This document shows, in pieces, positions 11,421 through 24,200 of a stretch of DNA of 64,000 nucleotides (within the stretch, counting starts at the first letter, position 1; every line of letters starts with the position of its first letter). The notes under the pieces are model-generated. The model was not told where the DNA came from, made no database searches, and saw only the letters and a list, made by a program, of their open reading frames with translations. Both the position numbers and the translations under genes were made by a program. Origin of the DNA: Rotaria socialis (lineage: Eukaryota; Rotifera; Eurotatoria; Philodinida; Philodinidae); the NCBI GenBank assembly GCA_905331475.1, contig CAJNYU010001795.1:1-64000 (forward strand), in the 5' to 3' direction.

Positions 11421-11900
11421 GGCCTTGTATAACTCGTTACTCTCATCAGTCTATCTGTTATACTTCTTAATGTTATCCATCTAATTTCATGTAACGTGAT
11501 TACATCTTTAGACATAACCTAAGTAACGCGGATATGCCTATTATATCTTTTTCTATTTGTCTCTGTCTATCTTGTGTGCACGTATATAAAGTGAATACAT
11601 TGTATTATACATCAGAACTGGAAAATTAGAGAATGTAGTAGTGTAACTAACATCATATGTACACTAAGAATAGCGGTAACGCTATTCTCTCAGTTTCTCT
11701 TTGTGCTCACAAATAAAATAAACGCTGCAGAAGTAACGAATAATCTCTTTAACAGCATCTCATATGTCAACAAAAGAAAATATTTCGTTACACTCATCTC
11801 ATAACCTTGATTTTGTTAGTATTGTTTAAATAAGTTTTGATTGTAATTAAGAAATTTCGTTTTAGCTTGGAGTGAAATTTGGACTCTTTTTCACGAAAAC
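11421..11900. other. No gene; small perfect hairpin
   Basis: I see nothing coding. A 9-bp perfect stem with a 4-base loop (GAATAGCG-GTAA-CGCTATTC) lies at about 11,667-11,688. A TATAAA-like box and an AATAAA lie on either side of it (about 11,584 and 11,713). Confidence 0.35.
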
Positions 11901-11907
11901 TGTTTGA

Positions 11908-12090
11908 TTTGGGTGTGGGTGTGGCGTGGGGTGGGGTGGGTGTGGTGGCTGGGTGGGGGTGTGGATGTGCGTGTGCATGTCGGTGTAGTTGGGAGTTGTT
12001 GCTCTTAATAGTAATCACCACACTAACGCCTACGCCTACAGCTACACCGACACCCACAGCCACAGCCACAGCCACAGCCACACCCATCGA
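11908..12090. repeat. Head-to-head degenerate telomere-like repeats
   Basis: A G-rich stretch of about 75 bp (GGGTGTGGGTGTGG-type units) is followed by about 25 bp of ordinary sequence and then about 85 bp of C-rich units (CACCCACAGCCACAGCCACA-type, decaying toward CCTACGCCTACAG). G-rich then C-rich on the same strand is the order left by joining two telomeres. The right half is more degenerate than the left. Open frames read through both strands here are only artefacts of the repeat. Confidence 0.65.
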
Positions 12091-13041
12091 TCAAAAAAAT
12101 GGTTTTTCATTCTGCTGCCTTTTATATCACAGAAAGTAATAAAACTCGAAGTAGAATCTGGTAAAATTCCAGAACTATATCGTCACTCTTCACTTGTTAG
12201 TGATATGAAAACTTTAAAATTCAAATCATTGTCAATGAACTTCATGAAATCAATCGGCTTTGATACATAAAAATATTATGGTTACATTCAAAGAGCATAT
12301 ACAATACGAAAAATCAATCTCTAAGAATTTTTTGTTTTTTGGGAAATCAACAAGTCTATAGAGTAAAACCATGCATAGTCTAGTCAACAACTGAAATTGA
12401 GCAAGATAGGTGATTCGAGATATATAAACACGGACTGTTAGATCCAGTTCTTCATGCTGATTACGAATCTGAGGTTCATTTCCGCTTTTGAGCATTTTAT
12501 CTATGAGAAGAAATCGAATTACCGTGGAAAAATGACTAAAAATTGCATTTTTTTAGTGTTTTTTGGTCTTTTCGCTCAGAATCTCATTCCCGTAAAAGAC
12601 CAACTACACAGGAAGATAAAGCAAGCTCTGCTCTATCGAATGGTATTTGTCACCAATTCCGGGAATTTCAATTTTGTACCAAATTAGTTACCGATTTCTT
12701 AAGGTATGCCTTTTTTTCCGTTCTATGTTTTCATGCATAGATTTATGAAAGATAGCACCAAATTGGGTTTTTTGATAGAACTTTGAATGAGCCACAAGAA
12801 TCTATCCTCGGTTTCGCAAAATGAATTAGTATAGCTGAGAAACAACGAAAACATTGCAAAAATCGATTTCTTTGAAAAAATGCTTAAAAAAGTATTTTTA
12901 CGATTTCTATGTGATTTTTCAGTCAAGTTCAGAACGTTATTATAGCAAAATGATCAGCGTAAAATTCTCTACAAGCCCTCCATGTTTCATCGAATTCGGA
13001 GATGGTTACTGGAAAAACTGGACGAAGCTGGCGGAATCACC
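12091..13041. other. Unrecognised AT-rich sequence
   Basis: Several short frames overlap on both strands, none with a motif or splice pattern that I can support. Confidence 0.3.
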
Positions 13042-13381
13042 CATCTGTTTCCGATGAAATTTGATATTTTTACGAAAAAGGACAAAATGGTGACAGCACT
13101 TTTTAATGTCATTGTGTTTCTAAAAATATATGAAGAATGATGATGGCCTTTTCTTTCTATTAATATATTTCCTTTAATTTGTTTGTTTTCAACATATCTT
13201 GCCTTATCCTTGTGCTGTTTTACAATGTACTTTTTGTGGAATTTGGTTTACTCATTGTGTCAATAATGCATGGACATCTTTTATTGTTGACATATTTGCG
13301 TTTCCATTTCTTTGGAGTATCCTCTGATCTGGTATTAGGAAGGAGGAATACATTATGATGAGTGTTATGCAATATGCCATA
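13042..13381 (+). repeat. 340-bp direct repeat, copy 2
   Basis: Second copy of the repeat at 11,081-11,420. It ends in TGCAATATGCCATA, after which the sequence diverges at CCCGGG. Confidence 0.8.
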
Positions 13382-14308
13382 CCCGGGCAGACAAGAATTT
13401 TCAAAAACGCGTGTAAACGCCTCTAAAGTCACATTTATACGCGTTTATGGCCGTTTTTGGAGGATTGGTCGTGTAAACGGGAATATTCTTATTTTCAATA
13501 GCATGAAAACTCTTGAAAACTTTGTATCCATTATTTTCAACCATGTGAACGGTGTGATGACTAGTTTTGATAGCGTTTAAACGATTAATCCGTTCGGGTT
13601 GCGTGATTCGCATGCAAATTCTTCAGTATCGGACGTTTTTCAATAGCATTTATTATTTCGAGTTTGGAAATTTAAATTGTCTAAGGTTAAACGAAGTTTA
13701 CACTGACTTTTTAATGGTTTTCACGCATCCGCATTTTCTTCGTATGTGTTGCCAAAAAAAGGAATGTAATAAAGCTAAAATTCGAAGGATAGTAAACGTG
13801 TTCAATACCAAAATTTTTATTTCCAGCTTTTTCTAACATTTTATAGCATGAACACGTATGAAAAGCTGCAACTATAGTTGACAAGGACGTGTACACGCAT
13901 AAAATCTATAGATTCTTATCGTTTACTTGTTCGCTGGATAATCATGCGTTTATTTTAACAAAATAGTAAAATTTTCACCGCGAAAATGAAGACATTTTCA
14001 GCGGCAGTATATTATAGTCGTTTAAACGTATCAAAAGATATACTGTCTTGCATTTCAATCTTGGCGTTTCAATCAAATGTACTGAATATTTTCTGCAGCG
14101 GAATTTTTTTACGCTTTCCAAGAATGTTTTTGATCACTTAATGGAGTTTAACGTTGCAGCACAAAGGTGGTAAGCCCCTTTTTCTCCCGAAGACGTGATC
14201 TCACTAATAAGGTTGTTAATCTATGAGAATTAATCTGGCGATATATTTTTAATATCTAAGGAAAAAAATACTTATTCATCACTCAAGAAAGGACATATGA
14301 ATCTTTAT
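13382..14308. other. Spacer with repeated GTTTAAACG-type words
   Basis: Words such as CGTGTAAACG, GCGTTTAAACG and CGTTTAAACG recur between 13,400 and 14,030. I find no gene. The stretch could be the 3' flank or end region of the adjacent transposon. Confidence 0.3.
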
Positions 14309-17300
14309 TTAAGTGCTTTCTACTGTGTTTGGATATCGGAAAAAGTGGAAGATATCCTGTTTGCTATGTGCAAGTTTAACAACAATATCATTTATATGAA
14401 CCATCACCATATTTGGTGGGTTAGTTAGTTGTCCCCAAAACATGAATGAATTCACCAGCTTCTTCTTGTTGATGACGAGAGTATCTCGTCGCTCGATGCG
14501 TACTGTATGAATCAAAGTATAACATTGGTTCATTGCATCAGAAATAATAGCCACAATAAAGCCACAATTGGTTTCATGATTCTCCTTAAATAAAACACAT
14601 GAATCACAAGTTTTGGTATTTGAGCTAGATTCATGAATAGAAAATCGAATATTATTCTTCCAGCATGTTTCATGAACACAAAAATTGAAAACTTGTTTTT
14701 GCCGTAAGTAAACCATTGTGATGTGATCATATGTTAATGTTAATTTACGACCAAGACGAATAGATCTATTGTCGTCGGGTGATGCTTGCCTTGGAAGCGC
14801 TTGTCGTTTTGAAGAAAATAGACGGCGTATAAATCCATGAAGATGTGTTGAGGGATTTATTTCGCTAAGTTGAGCTGTAGCACATTTCAAAATGTTGATA
14901 TTGTTTGTCAATTCAGGAATGATCAGATTAGTTCCATTTACTGATTGAACTATAGAACCTATGGTGACAATTAATATACAATAATTTTGACATACAGGAT
15001 AGCAAGTCTGCCTTCAAAACATACCAATTACACTTTCAAAGTTAAATGTTGAATAGTTCTGGACAGGACCGAAATCCTTTAATGTTTGAGGTACATGAAC
15101 CATCGAATGCACAACAGAGGTCATTGAATTCTCCTAGAAACTATCTACTTCGAAAAATATGCCATCCAAAAATAAATGCATGCTGAAAACTAGCTGATAG
15201 CATCTACACTGAGCTCTGATCTGACGTTTCTTGAGCCTGACTATGAAAAGGTGAGAGTGAAGCTTGACATTGTTAGAATATTGTAAAAAAAATTCAGGAT
15301 GATCAATTTATCATCAGTCTTTGCATCTCCATTTATATTTAGTTGAAATACATCAATGAGACATAATCATATTGTCAAATATGAGTGACGACACTTAAAC
15401 GGGCCATGCTTATATAGAGAAAACGTTTTGAAAGTTTTGTAAAATATTTTTTACATTTATTATATTTCAAAATATATTTTTATCCAAGCAATAGAAAAAA
15501 CTGCACCTAAATTAGATACTCTAACTTTTCTGCCAATAGCAGTGCCTATGCAAATACTTTCACGGACCTTTTATAATAAAACTAGATCGATATCTCACTA
15601 TCACAGCTGATTTGAAAATGCATAGCTAAAGATCAAAATCAGTGCAATTAACAGGGTTTTCTAAATATCTTGTTTACTTGATAAATAAGTAGCAGTTAAA
15701 TGATAAGCAAGGTAGGACATTGCTCTTTAACAGTATCTTTAATGAATATTCAATATAAGAGTCTATGCCCAATGAACTATTATTCAAAACAGCAATCTTG
15801 ATAATAAATCTGAAATTAATAAGACAATTATTTTATGCTGAACTTAGTCTAAGACAGAATGTAAGAGATTCAAACTTAGTGTTTAAAAGCGAAAATTTTT
15901 CAGATAGTATGTTACCGGACTAAAAAGAACTATTCTAAAACTATTTAGAGTAATAACCTTACTTAGGAGAAACTCATCATGATAAAATTAGAAAATGTTC
16001 TTTCTTCACACCTATGTTATCACTCTTAGTACAATCTCCTTATGTATGGTAAAGAGATATATGGTCGTGAGAATACATGCTAATTTATCAAATTAAAATA
16101 TAGCGTCCCAGAAAGACATACTAGTAATGCATGTATGGTATTGAGTGTGCTGTTATCTGCATATATATTATCGTAATTCGAGCATAACTGCTTCTTTCAA
16201 ATGCACCTTAGTAGAAATGGTTATTAAGAAAGAAACATCTATGCTAATAAGAAAGATTTCTCTCATAGCATTAAGAAAAACATGATTATATACTTACTGG
16301 GTATAATAACGAAAATAATCTGTCAAATTCATTCAGCAACAATTCAACTGTTCCAATTGTCTCATAGTACAGAATAGATGATTCGGATAGATTCATCGCA
16401 TAAGCTAAAAGCTTCAGATGATCATAATATTGTGTCGGCAGAAATCGTTCAAAATATCTATGTATAAATATATATAGGTATAAAATGCGACAAAGTTTTC
16501 TTTATTTTTTAAAGAGTTTATTATTTTACTAAAGACCAAGTATTATATATTTCTTTATGAAGTTCATGGTGTATGCACAGAAGAAAACACCGTTCGAATA
16601 ACTTTCCTATAGCAATCGACTTTAAAAAAATCCATTTCATTGCTCTATTGTTCGCTACTGTGGTAGCTGTTCGATTATTCGTGAACAGATATATTTGTCT
16701 CATTTAGAATAAAATTCATTGCCCTACCCATAACACGTGAAAAACTTACTGGTAACCGAATAGCAAAACCAGTCGATATTCATTGCCTTTATATGTTTGA
16801 AAATGTCTGAGCTGAGACGGTACATGATATGTTGTTGATGGATAACGAATTGAGTCCAGCTGAGCCTCGATTATGTGTAAACTTTTGTGTATAGAAAATG
16901 GTTGACGACGAGATTTAAACCATAATTCCAATAAGCGTTTCTATCAATTAATAATAAGAGAAAATAGTAGTATACGAAAATAAATAAATAAATAAATTCA
17001 TTTTTTTTATATACGTATAAGTTACTAGACAAAACTGAACATTTGAGTGCAAGCAATTATTCAGTTTTTACTAGCATCTTGTATCAAGAAATCCTTACAA
17101 ATGTCCCAGCATAAACATTGTGAAGCGAATCTGCAGTGCAAGATTGACCAATGTTAAAATATGACAAATCCCGTAAGAGACAAACACCTTGACGACCACA
17201 AGCAGGATCGTATTCATTTGTTTTTAATTTTGATCTTCTCTAGTAAAATTAAAAATGAAACTATTAAATGTTTTGCCCAGTAAATCTCATACTTGTGACA

Positions 17301-19168
17301 ATATCAAAAGATGCTTATCGTACAACGCATTGTTTCTATCTTCAATATTATCTTCTGTATTTCGAATAAAAACACGAATGGATCCATTGCCACTTTGTAC
17401 GGACTTCCCTGTAAAGAATATAAGTATTCAAAGTCTATCCACATATCTTTCCACAGGTATAAGCAAAACAAAATAAATTAAAATTGTCTTAAACCACTTT
17501 TAATTGAATTGTCATGCTGCGCTTATGAGTCATATATTTTTTATTTAATAATATTCAAAAATAATGTAACTCTAATGGAATTTGTTTATAAGCTATTTCT
17601 ATCAGAAGAAATCGTCAATGTGAAACAGTTTGTTCCTTTAAAGTTGCACTTATTTCTTACTTCTTTTACTTAATTAAGTTATTAAAAATATTCTTTTCCG
17701 ATACACAAATCTGACATAGGAATGTGATTATATCGTACGTCGTTAAATTAAGTCGCTTTCATGAACCATGCACTCAGATTGATACTAGTACTGCTATCAA
17801 CTTCTATAATACAGCTCATCTTTTTTAATGTATCAATATGATTTTTTAGTTCTTCTTTTAAAGGATGAAAGATTCAACACTATACCTTTAATAGTACATC
17901 GAACACAACTATAGAAGCCTACAGGATCATTCATATTCATCAATAGTGCTTGTGCTGGTTTATCAAGTGTTGCTGCAATTAAGTAAGTATGTGTTTTAAG
18001 AAATATTCTATTTGAATTCGGTGGAGAAACATAAAAACCGAGTTCCAGCTGACGTAATTCGCGCACCCAATCAGAAATGTGACTTTGAAATTCAGTTTTC
18101 TTTGGTTTGTTAGAGCCAATGGATATAGAACAAATTATGACATTGTTGATGTTGAATCTAATAGCTCGCGGCAATTCATTAATAATCATGCAGCTGACCC
18201 AAATAGAGCGACTGCTTTTTTTCAAGACGATGCCGTCGCTATTTAGAAGAAATGTTACTATTTGTCTTTTTGGGTCAGCCACTAGTTGTTGAGAAAAAAT
18301 ATTGCGCCACACTGCACCTTCTTGCACATCACTTATTCTTGAGCAATCGTTATCTGGTTGAGGTAGTACGGCATGCCGTTCCAAAATCGATGTTATCTGT
18401 GGGAGTAGTTTAAAAGTACATAACTCTGTTGAAATTGATTGATGATTAACACTTGATGTACACTTAGTATTTTCACACTTTGATTTGATATTTCCTTTTT
18501 TGCCACATTTAGAACAAACACTATACTTTTTACCTTGCAAAATGTTCTCCTGATTTTTTAGAATGTTTCGTTGTATGGTACGAAAATCAGTTGGTACGTT
18601 TTTGACACCTAGATAACGTAGTAATTCACACAAATCATTCACACATGATTTTGACAGATTATGTCTATGTCGAAAAAGAGAAAGAGCAATAGAAATCTCT
18701 CTAGAATTAGGTAGACCAGATCGGACCTCATTATTGGCAGCATCATCTGATGTCTGAAATGAATTTATTTCTTCATTATCATTGTCATCATCATCATTAT
18801 TATTATTATTATTATCGTCATCGTCATCCGAAAGCACCCGGTATATGCTTGCATCACATTCATGATCCATACAATGTTCTGATGCATTCGAACTGGCGCT
18901 AGTTTCTTCATCTTGATCTTGCATAGTCATCTCGTCGAACTCATCAAGTTGAAAATAATCTGGATCACCATGATTGTTTGCCGTTCTATTTTTTTTACCA
19001 AAGCTATTTTTATTTCAATGTACAAACAAGTACTTACTGGAGATCTTTCGTACTCTCAAAGTGCAGCGAAAATACATCAGTGTTTCTGGAAAGGCGATTA
19101 TTAGCATTTTTCAGTCGTCGAACAAGACCTTTTGCTGAATGCAGAGGAATTTCTTCTTCTTTATCCAT
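14309..19168 (-). CDS. EnSpm/CACTA-type transposase (Transposase_21-like), eight exons
   Basis: Minus-strand exons are 19168-19038, 18985-17886, 17408-17293, 17239-17099, 16940-16750, 16457-16298, 15133-15025 and 14958-14309. All joins are GT-AG and in phase, giving about 865 residues with no internal stop. After an acidic N-terminus and a C-x2-C...C-x4-C zinc-binding segment (VCSKCGKKGNIKSKC), the core shows LLNSDGIVLKKSSRSIW, INELPRAIRFNINNVI, LDKPAQALLMNMN and FYSCVRCTIKG. Then come DSLHNVYAGTF, RLLELWF with PFSIHKSLH, YFERFLPTQYYDHLKLLAYA, and MVHVPQTLKDFGPVQNYSTF. These blocks match tnp2/Transposase_21 proteins in order. Long introns (645, 288 and 1,164 bp) surround the later exons. The open frame means an active or very young element, or a domesticated gene. 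I could not fix its terminal inverted repeats. Confidence 0.78.
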
Positions 19169-19754
19169 CACTGTATAATCTATAGTTCATAAACCAATAT
19201 ATATAGACATATATATAGATATAGATATGCATATATACGTATATTTTATGGCTGAATTAATTATTGACGATATAAACCTATTCTTTAGTATAGCACGGTT
19301 TTCTTATATCAGTGAAATACAAATTATTTCGATTTCAATCAAATGCAACATTGTTGCGTCTTCAAGTAGATAGATTTTCACAGAAGACATGCGACCTTAT
19401 GAATATGATTGTTAAATCTCAATGGAAGTGTGTGTTCAGTGTTCTTTTTAATATTTCTTTGATATCTGTTACGTACTAGCAGTAGTTTTATAGTCATAAA
19501 AATAAGATTTATATATCACCGACAAATATACTAAAACCAAGCGAAAGAAAATGCACATCTTTTATATTTAGAAAACAAGAGCAAAGACAAGTAATTCAAT
19601 GTTTATTAAAGTGATATAAGTGTATGAAAATGCAGGGAATGATAAAAGCAAAAAAATAATTATAAAATAAGAAATGCGGAAATGTTTTAATTTAAAAGCA
19701 TAATTATAATGTCCGTTTTGCTTGTTTATACATCACGAAAATTATCCAAAACGG

Positions 19755-22087
19755 TCAACTATCTTCTTCGTCAACTTCATCGTCAACCAACATATTGTTT
19801 TCTTCCTTTTCATCGTCGTCACCTTCGTTTTCATTTTCATCCATGTCACGATCTTCTTCATTTTCATCAATGTCACCATCCTCTTCATCTTCATTCATGT
19901 CTCCATTGCCATCATCATCATCTTCGTTTTCATGTTCATTTTCATTAACATCATCTGTAACATCAGCCACTTCATCTAAAAATACATTGATGATATTTAT
20001 TGTTTTATCAAATTCATGAAAATCCATACTATCATCGCTTCTTGAATCATTGAATCGATGTTGCCGACTGCGCTCGAGTTTACGTAATTCACATGTGGCA
20101 CTTCTAATTGAAGTTCCAATAGCTTTTCTCATATCAACTCTTGTGAAACTTAAATTCTTATGAAGACTACGTACATAAACTAAATCAATATAAAATAATT
20201 TAATAATTCTAGCTGTATGAAATAGCCTCACTATATATGTTTTCTAATTGTTTTGGAGGAACTTTTGAAATTGAACCACATTCAGCCCGGCTACCAACAG
20301 TAGGATAAAGCAAGCGAAACAATTTTAAAGCTGACTTTTGCGGTGTACGTGCAGCTACAGAAATAAGACTTGTTTCATCTAAGCCTAAATCTTGTCCAAT
20401 TTTATTAAGACTTCTTCCATCGCCTTTAAAAGCGCCATTGTTTTTCATAATATCAAGTAATTCATGCAACCAATCTAAGACTTTACTTGTCGGTCGAGCT
20501 AAATAAAAATAATATACGAATGTTGAAAATTTTGATACGAAATCCGATAAGTTCAGAATACTAAATAATTAAGCTCAGGTCTCAATTATAAATCATACAT
20601 CGTTTTCGAGAAATTTTCCTGAATCGCCGAGAAAATTTTTTTCGCTTAAATGTTTCTTAAAGTAATGTTCGATATTGAAAATTTTTCGTATCCAAAAAAA
20701 TCTCATAGAGACAAATCAGAACTAAATTATATGAAAAAATTTATTAAGAAGCCTAATTTAATCGTTTTCATGAACTTTTGGAGAATGTACAAGCTCACTG
20801 ATTCGGTTAATAAGTCTGCATCAGGGTTCTTTAACAGATAACTTTCACTATAAAGATTAAGATAGATTAAACCCAAAGGTTTTCAAACTCTTTGCCATGC
20901 TGCTTTGTACAAGATTCAATGGAAGAAATACCTTACAAGTTATAGACATTGTCAATCAGAAAGTAAGTTGTATCTCCGTAGATTATTAAAGAGAATGTCT
21001 CGTTGCGTACCTTTGAACTATTGATTTTTTTTCAACTCAAAATATGTTTAGTATTCAGTAGTAACTGGAGAGAAAATCGCACTTACGAATGGTGCTTGTT
21101 TTGACGAAAGCAACTTGTTTCTTTAGAACGTTATAATCTTTGCGCCAGTCTTCTACCAGTTGCTTTTCATTTAAATATAGACGCTTCATTTCTCTGTATT
21201 CAAGAGAACCCTCTACTAGAGAATGAATGGGAAACGTGGGTTGTACAGCATGAGAAGTATTCAAAACCGACGATGATGATTGATTATCAGTTGTAAATCG
21301 ATTATTGGTAATGGATGATCGTGAAGAACTATTGAAAAGGTACGACAATCGAATATGTTTATACAAAAAATTAAGTTTATTTGTAATATTACTTGTTTTT
21401 ATCGGATGTTTTTTTATTTTTACTTGATGATGGCGAAGATACACGGCTAAAAGAATGAGAAATTTATTTAATATAACCATCTTGAGCACCAACTTTGAAT
21501 AGGAATCCGATGTTCGGTTCAAATTATTAGTTGAATTCGAATTGGGAGAGCTTGATCTTCAAATAGACAATAGTTAAATGAATAGAACCAAGAAGACCTA
21601 CTAACTTTTCATGTTGTGTATCCATGGATTTTTTCAATGACCTAAATAGTCACATCATATGTTTTTCTATTCAACTTTAAGCAACTTACTTGTTTCCTAA
21701 ATTATTAGAAATATCAGTAATTGCATGTAATGCTTGAGTATGTTTTCGTTGAGATTTTAGCGATGTATTTAAATTTCCATGATTTTCTTTGCCGCCACCT
21801 CTTGATGACGAAGAAAAAGAAATACTGGAACCCGATGGTGTATATGCTGCTATTTGTGAATTATCATCATCAAAATTTTCGTTACTACATTTCTTTTGAC
21901 CTCCATTTCGACATATAGCATTGATCACTTTCTTTTTATTTTGAACTTTAGTAGAATTACCAGTACCATTATTTGGAAAATGAGCTAAACTCCTTTCCTC
22001 TTGTATTGGTGTACTGGACCGGATACAATTTGCTTGAGATGAATTAATATTTTGGTTGCTATTATTTGAAGAGTGAACCCGCTTCAT
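19755..22087 (-). CDS. BEN-domain protein next to the transposase
   Basis: About seven minus-strand exons with short introns run from an ATG near 22,087 (MKRVHSSNNSNQNINSSQ) to the stop at 19,755. Joins in the 5' half are approximate. The firm exons are about 21,330-21,087 (coiled coil, EYREMKRLYLNEKQLVEDWR), 20,498-20,232 and 20,179-19,755. Together the last two encode ALKLFRLLYPTVGSRAECGS, PPKQLENIY, YVRSLHKNLSFTRVDMRKAI and RSATCELRKLERS. This order fits the BEN domain, a DNA-binding and protein-interaction fold. The N-terminal part is Ser/Asn-rich and disordered, and the C-terminus is a very acidic Asp/Glu run. Same strand and close spacing suggest it belongs to the transposon as an accessory protein, though a host BEN gene cannot be excluded. 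Confidence 0.6.
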
Positions 22088-22102
22088 GCTTATAAATTTC
22101 AA

Positions 22103-23160
22103 GGAATAGATACTAAATTTTTAAAAGTTGAAATAAAAACAAATTTTAATTGTTTCTATGCAATAAGTCTCCTTGAATAGTCAAGAAATAATCTAAAACA
22201 AGAACCGTTATCAACAAGATTAGAATAATAAAAAACTGAAATTACAACAAAAATGCAGGTTTCTATTATATCGTACTGATAGTACGAAATAAATTATTCA
22301 CTGAATCAAAGACGATATTAACAAAGAGCGCAGTGAATATACGCTCCTTCTGCATACTACAAACTGAAATATTTTTCTTATACTAGTGCACACTATTATA
22401 TTGCCTCCTATCTATTATACATTGCTGCCTATTTACTATTCGAAGAAAAACAACCTTCTTGGAGCAGGTTAAAAGAACGAAAAACATTTTAGTCGATAAC
22501 ATCGTTTAATTGTTAGGTCCACTATCTAGATAGGTGATTTTTATAAACTAATACTTTACACTCGCTGTATCTGAAGCATAAAAGTCGTAATCTAGTTTTA
22601 TTAAATTATTTTAGTAAAATATCTTTTTAATTAAAATGCAAACAGTGAAATGTTCTCCAGAAGTCACTAGTATATTTCAACTTTGAGATATAAAAATCGA
22701 TCACACACAAAGTAGTGACATCTGATTAAATAAATCAAACTCTAATTCGAATAAAATAAATCCAAATGCTAGAAAAAAAAAATTCTTCCTTCATACCTGA
22801 ATTTTTATTTCCATTTTTCCGATCTATTTAAATCTAGTTATCTCATGCGACAGCGCTACCTAAATCTTCACCAGTAAGACCTAAATATTAATAACTTCCA
22901 CATTTTCGACAATCAAAAATTAACTGTTGTGATTCAGTTACAAGCATCCAATTTTAGTACACAACTAATCTTCATGTAATATCGCGATTCATTACATTCT
23001 ATAGCTTCTATTTCACTTCAGATTTACCATCTGTCTCCACTTTTCATCTTTCCCCAACATCATCGATTATTTTGTTTCTATTCGATATTCCTTAGTCCCT
23101 TAAACCAGATTCCATAATCATTCAAGACATTTTACGTTACCGTGAGTTCGATAGTGAAAT
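22103..23160. other. AT-rich intergenic stretch
   Basis: I see no open frame of note and no repeat. It would be the upstream region of the BEN-domain gene and contains only scattered TATA-like words. Confidence 0.35.
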
Positions 23161-23164
23161 TAAA

Positions 23165-23500
23165 TAACATATCAATAGTTTTATTTCTATTTACGTCCAA
23201 CAGCATATGAACAGATAGTGATGGTAAGTTCGATGGTGAAATTCACAATTGATCAATTATTTTATTTCTATTTAGATCCAACAGCATATGAACAAATAGT
23301 GATGGTGAGTTCAATTGTTAAATTGAAAAGCAGATCAATTCTTTTATTTCTATTTAGATCCNNNNNNNNNNNNNNCAATTGATCAATTATTTTATTTCTA
23401 TTTAGATCCAACAGCATTTGAAGAAATAGTGATGGTGAGTTCAATTGTTCAATTAAAAAGCAGATCATTCTTTTATTTCTGTTTAGATCCAACAGCATAT
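23165..23500 (+). repeat. Tandem repeat with splice-site-like units and an assembly gap
   Basis: Five partly spaced copies of a unit contain TTTTATTTCTATTTAG-ATCCAACAGCATATGAA, then ATAGTGATG-GTGAGTTC. Each unit thus holds a good 3' splice site, a 29-base mini-exon-like core and a good 5' splice site. Copies sit near 23,181, 23,262, 23,341, 23,387 and 23,470. A run of N at about 23,362-23,375 interrupts the third copy, so copy number is uncertain. Confidence 0.6.
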
Positions 23501-23589
23501 GTGCATCCAGAGATCGCTTGAAGAGAGCGACAACTAAATGCTGGAAATTTTTAAAGTTCTGTCTGTTGAATAATTCTATACCTTGGTGT

Positions 23590-23900
23590 CATCACCTTTT
23601 TCACGTTCGTTTTTGTTGATCCCGTGTGGTTGCTACTCGACGTCCCCAATTGGCAGCCATACGCGATTTGGAAATCACGATCAGTAACCTCTTCTGTTTT
23701 CAAAGCGTGTTCACGACGAAAAATCTCGCGGGTCACTTTATTTGTCGTTTTCACGTTTGTTTTTTTGTATGGTGTTTCATTGCCAGTCGAGGTTCCCGAT
23801 TAGCAGCCAAAAACGTTATAAAAAAGTGGAACATTATGAAAAATGTTTTTTTCTGCGTGAGCGCCGTCGTGGAAAATCTCTCCTTTAACGCTGAAAAGAT
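23590..23900 (+). repeat. Internally repetitive segment
   Basis: Two related halves share CACGTT-x-GTTTTTTT, then a GTG(G)T-TTGC box, then CGA-x-GT-x-CCC-x-ATT-x-GCAGCCA (near 23,600-23,660 and 23,750-23,815). An open frame across it (23,626-23,976) has no recognisable domain. Confidence 0.35.
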
Positions 23901-23929
23901 TCATAGAGTTAAAATTTTCATCTGCCCGG

Positions 23930-24200
23930 GAATCTACTATAATTGTTTTTTATGTTTACATTCCACTCAAAATTGAGTTTTATGATCCTTCTACTTAAAT
24001 AAATCAAGTTTTATGACACTTTCTATTTGACGTAACATTAACTGCTTTTTATGTTTACATTCAACTCGAAATCGGATTTCCTACTAAAATTTATTTGACA
24101 TAATCTACTATAATTGTTTTTTATGTTTACATTCCACTCAAAATTGAGTTTTATGATACCTTCTACTTAAATAAATCAATCAACTAATTGATTTTTATAT
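23930..24200 (+). repeat. Tandem repeat, about 171-bp period
   Basis: The segment starting AATCTACTATAATTGTTTTT and ending in AATTGAGTTTTATGAT occurs near 23,931 and 24,101, with a diverged half-unit between them (CTGCTTTTTATGTTTACATTC). Confidence 0.6.

Noticed and set aside
11794-12139. Open frames encoding Val/Gly or Thr/Pro dipeptide repeats on both strands
   Set aside because: They are translations of the telomere-like repeats, not genes.
19709-20019. Plus-strand Ser/Phe/His-rich frames
   Set aside because: They are the antisense of the acidic tail of the BEN-domain gene.
14190-22390. CACTA ends of the transposon (CACTAATAAG near 14,195 and TATACTAGTG near 22,380)
   Set aside because: The two ends match only weakly as inverted repeats and I see no matching 3-bp target duplication.
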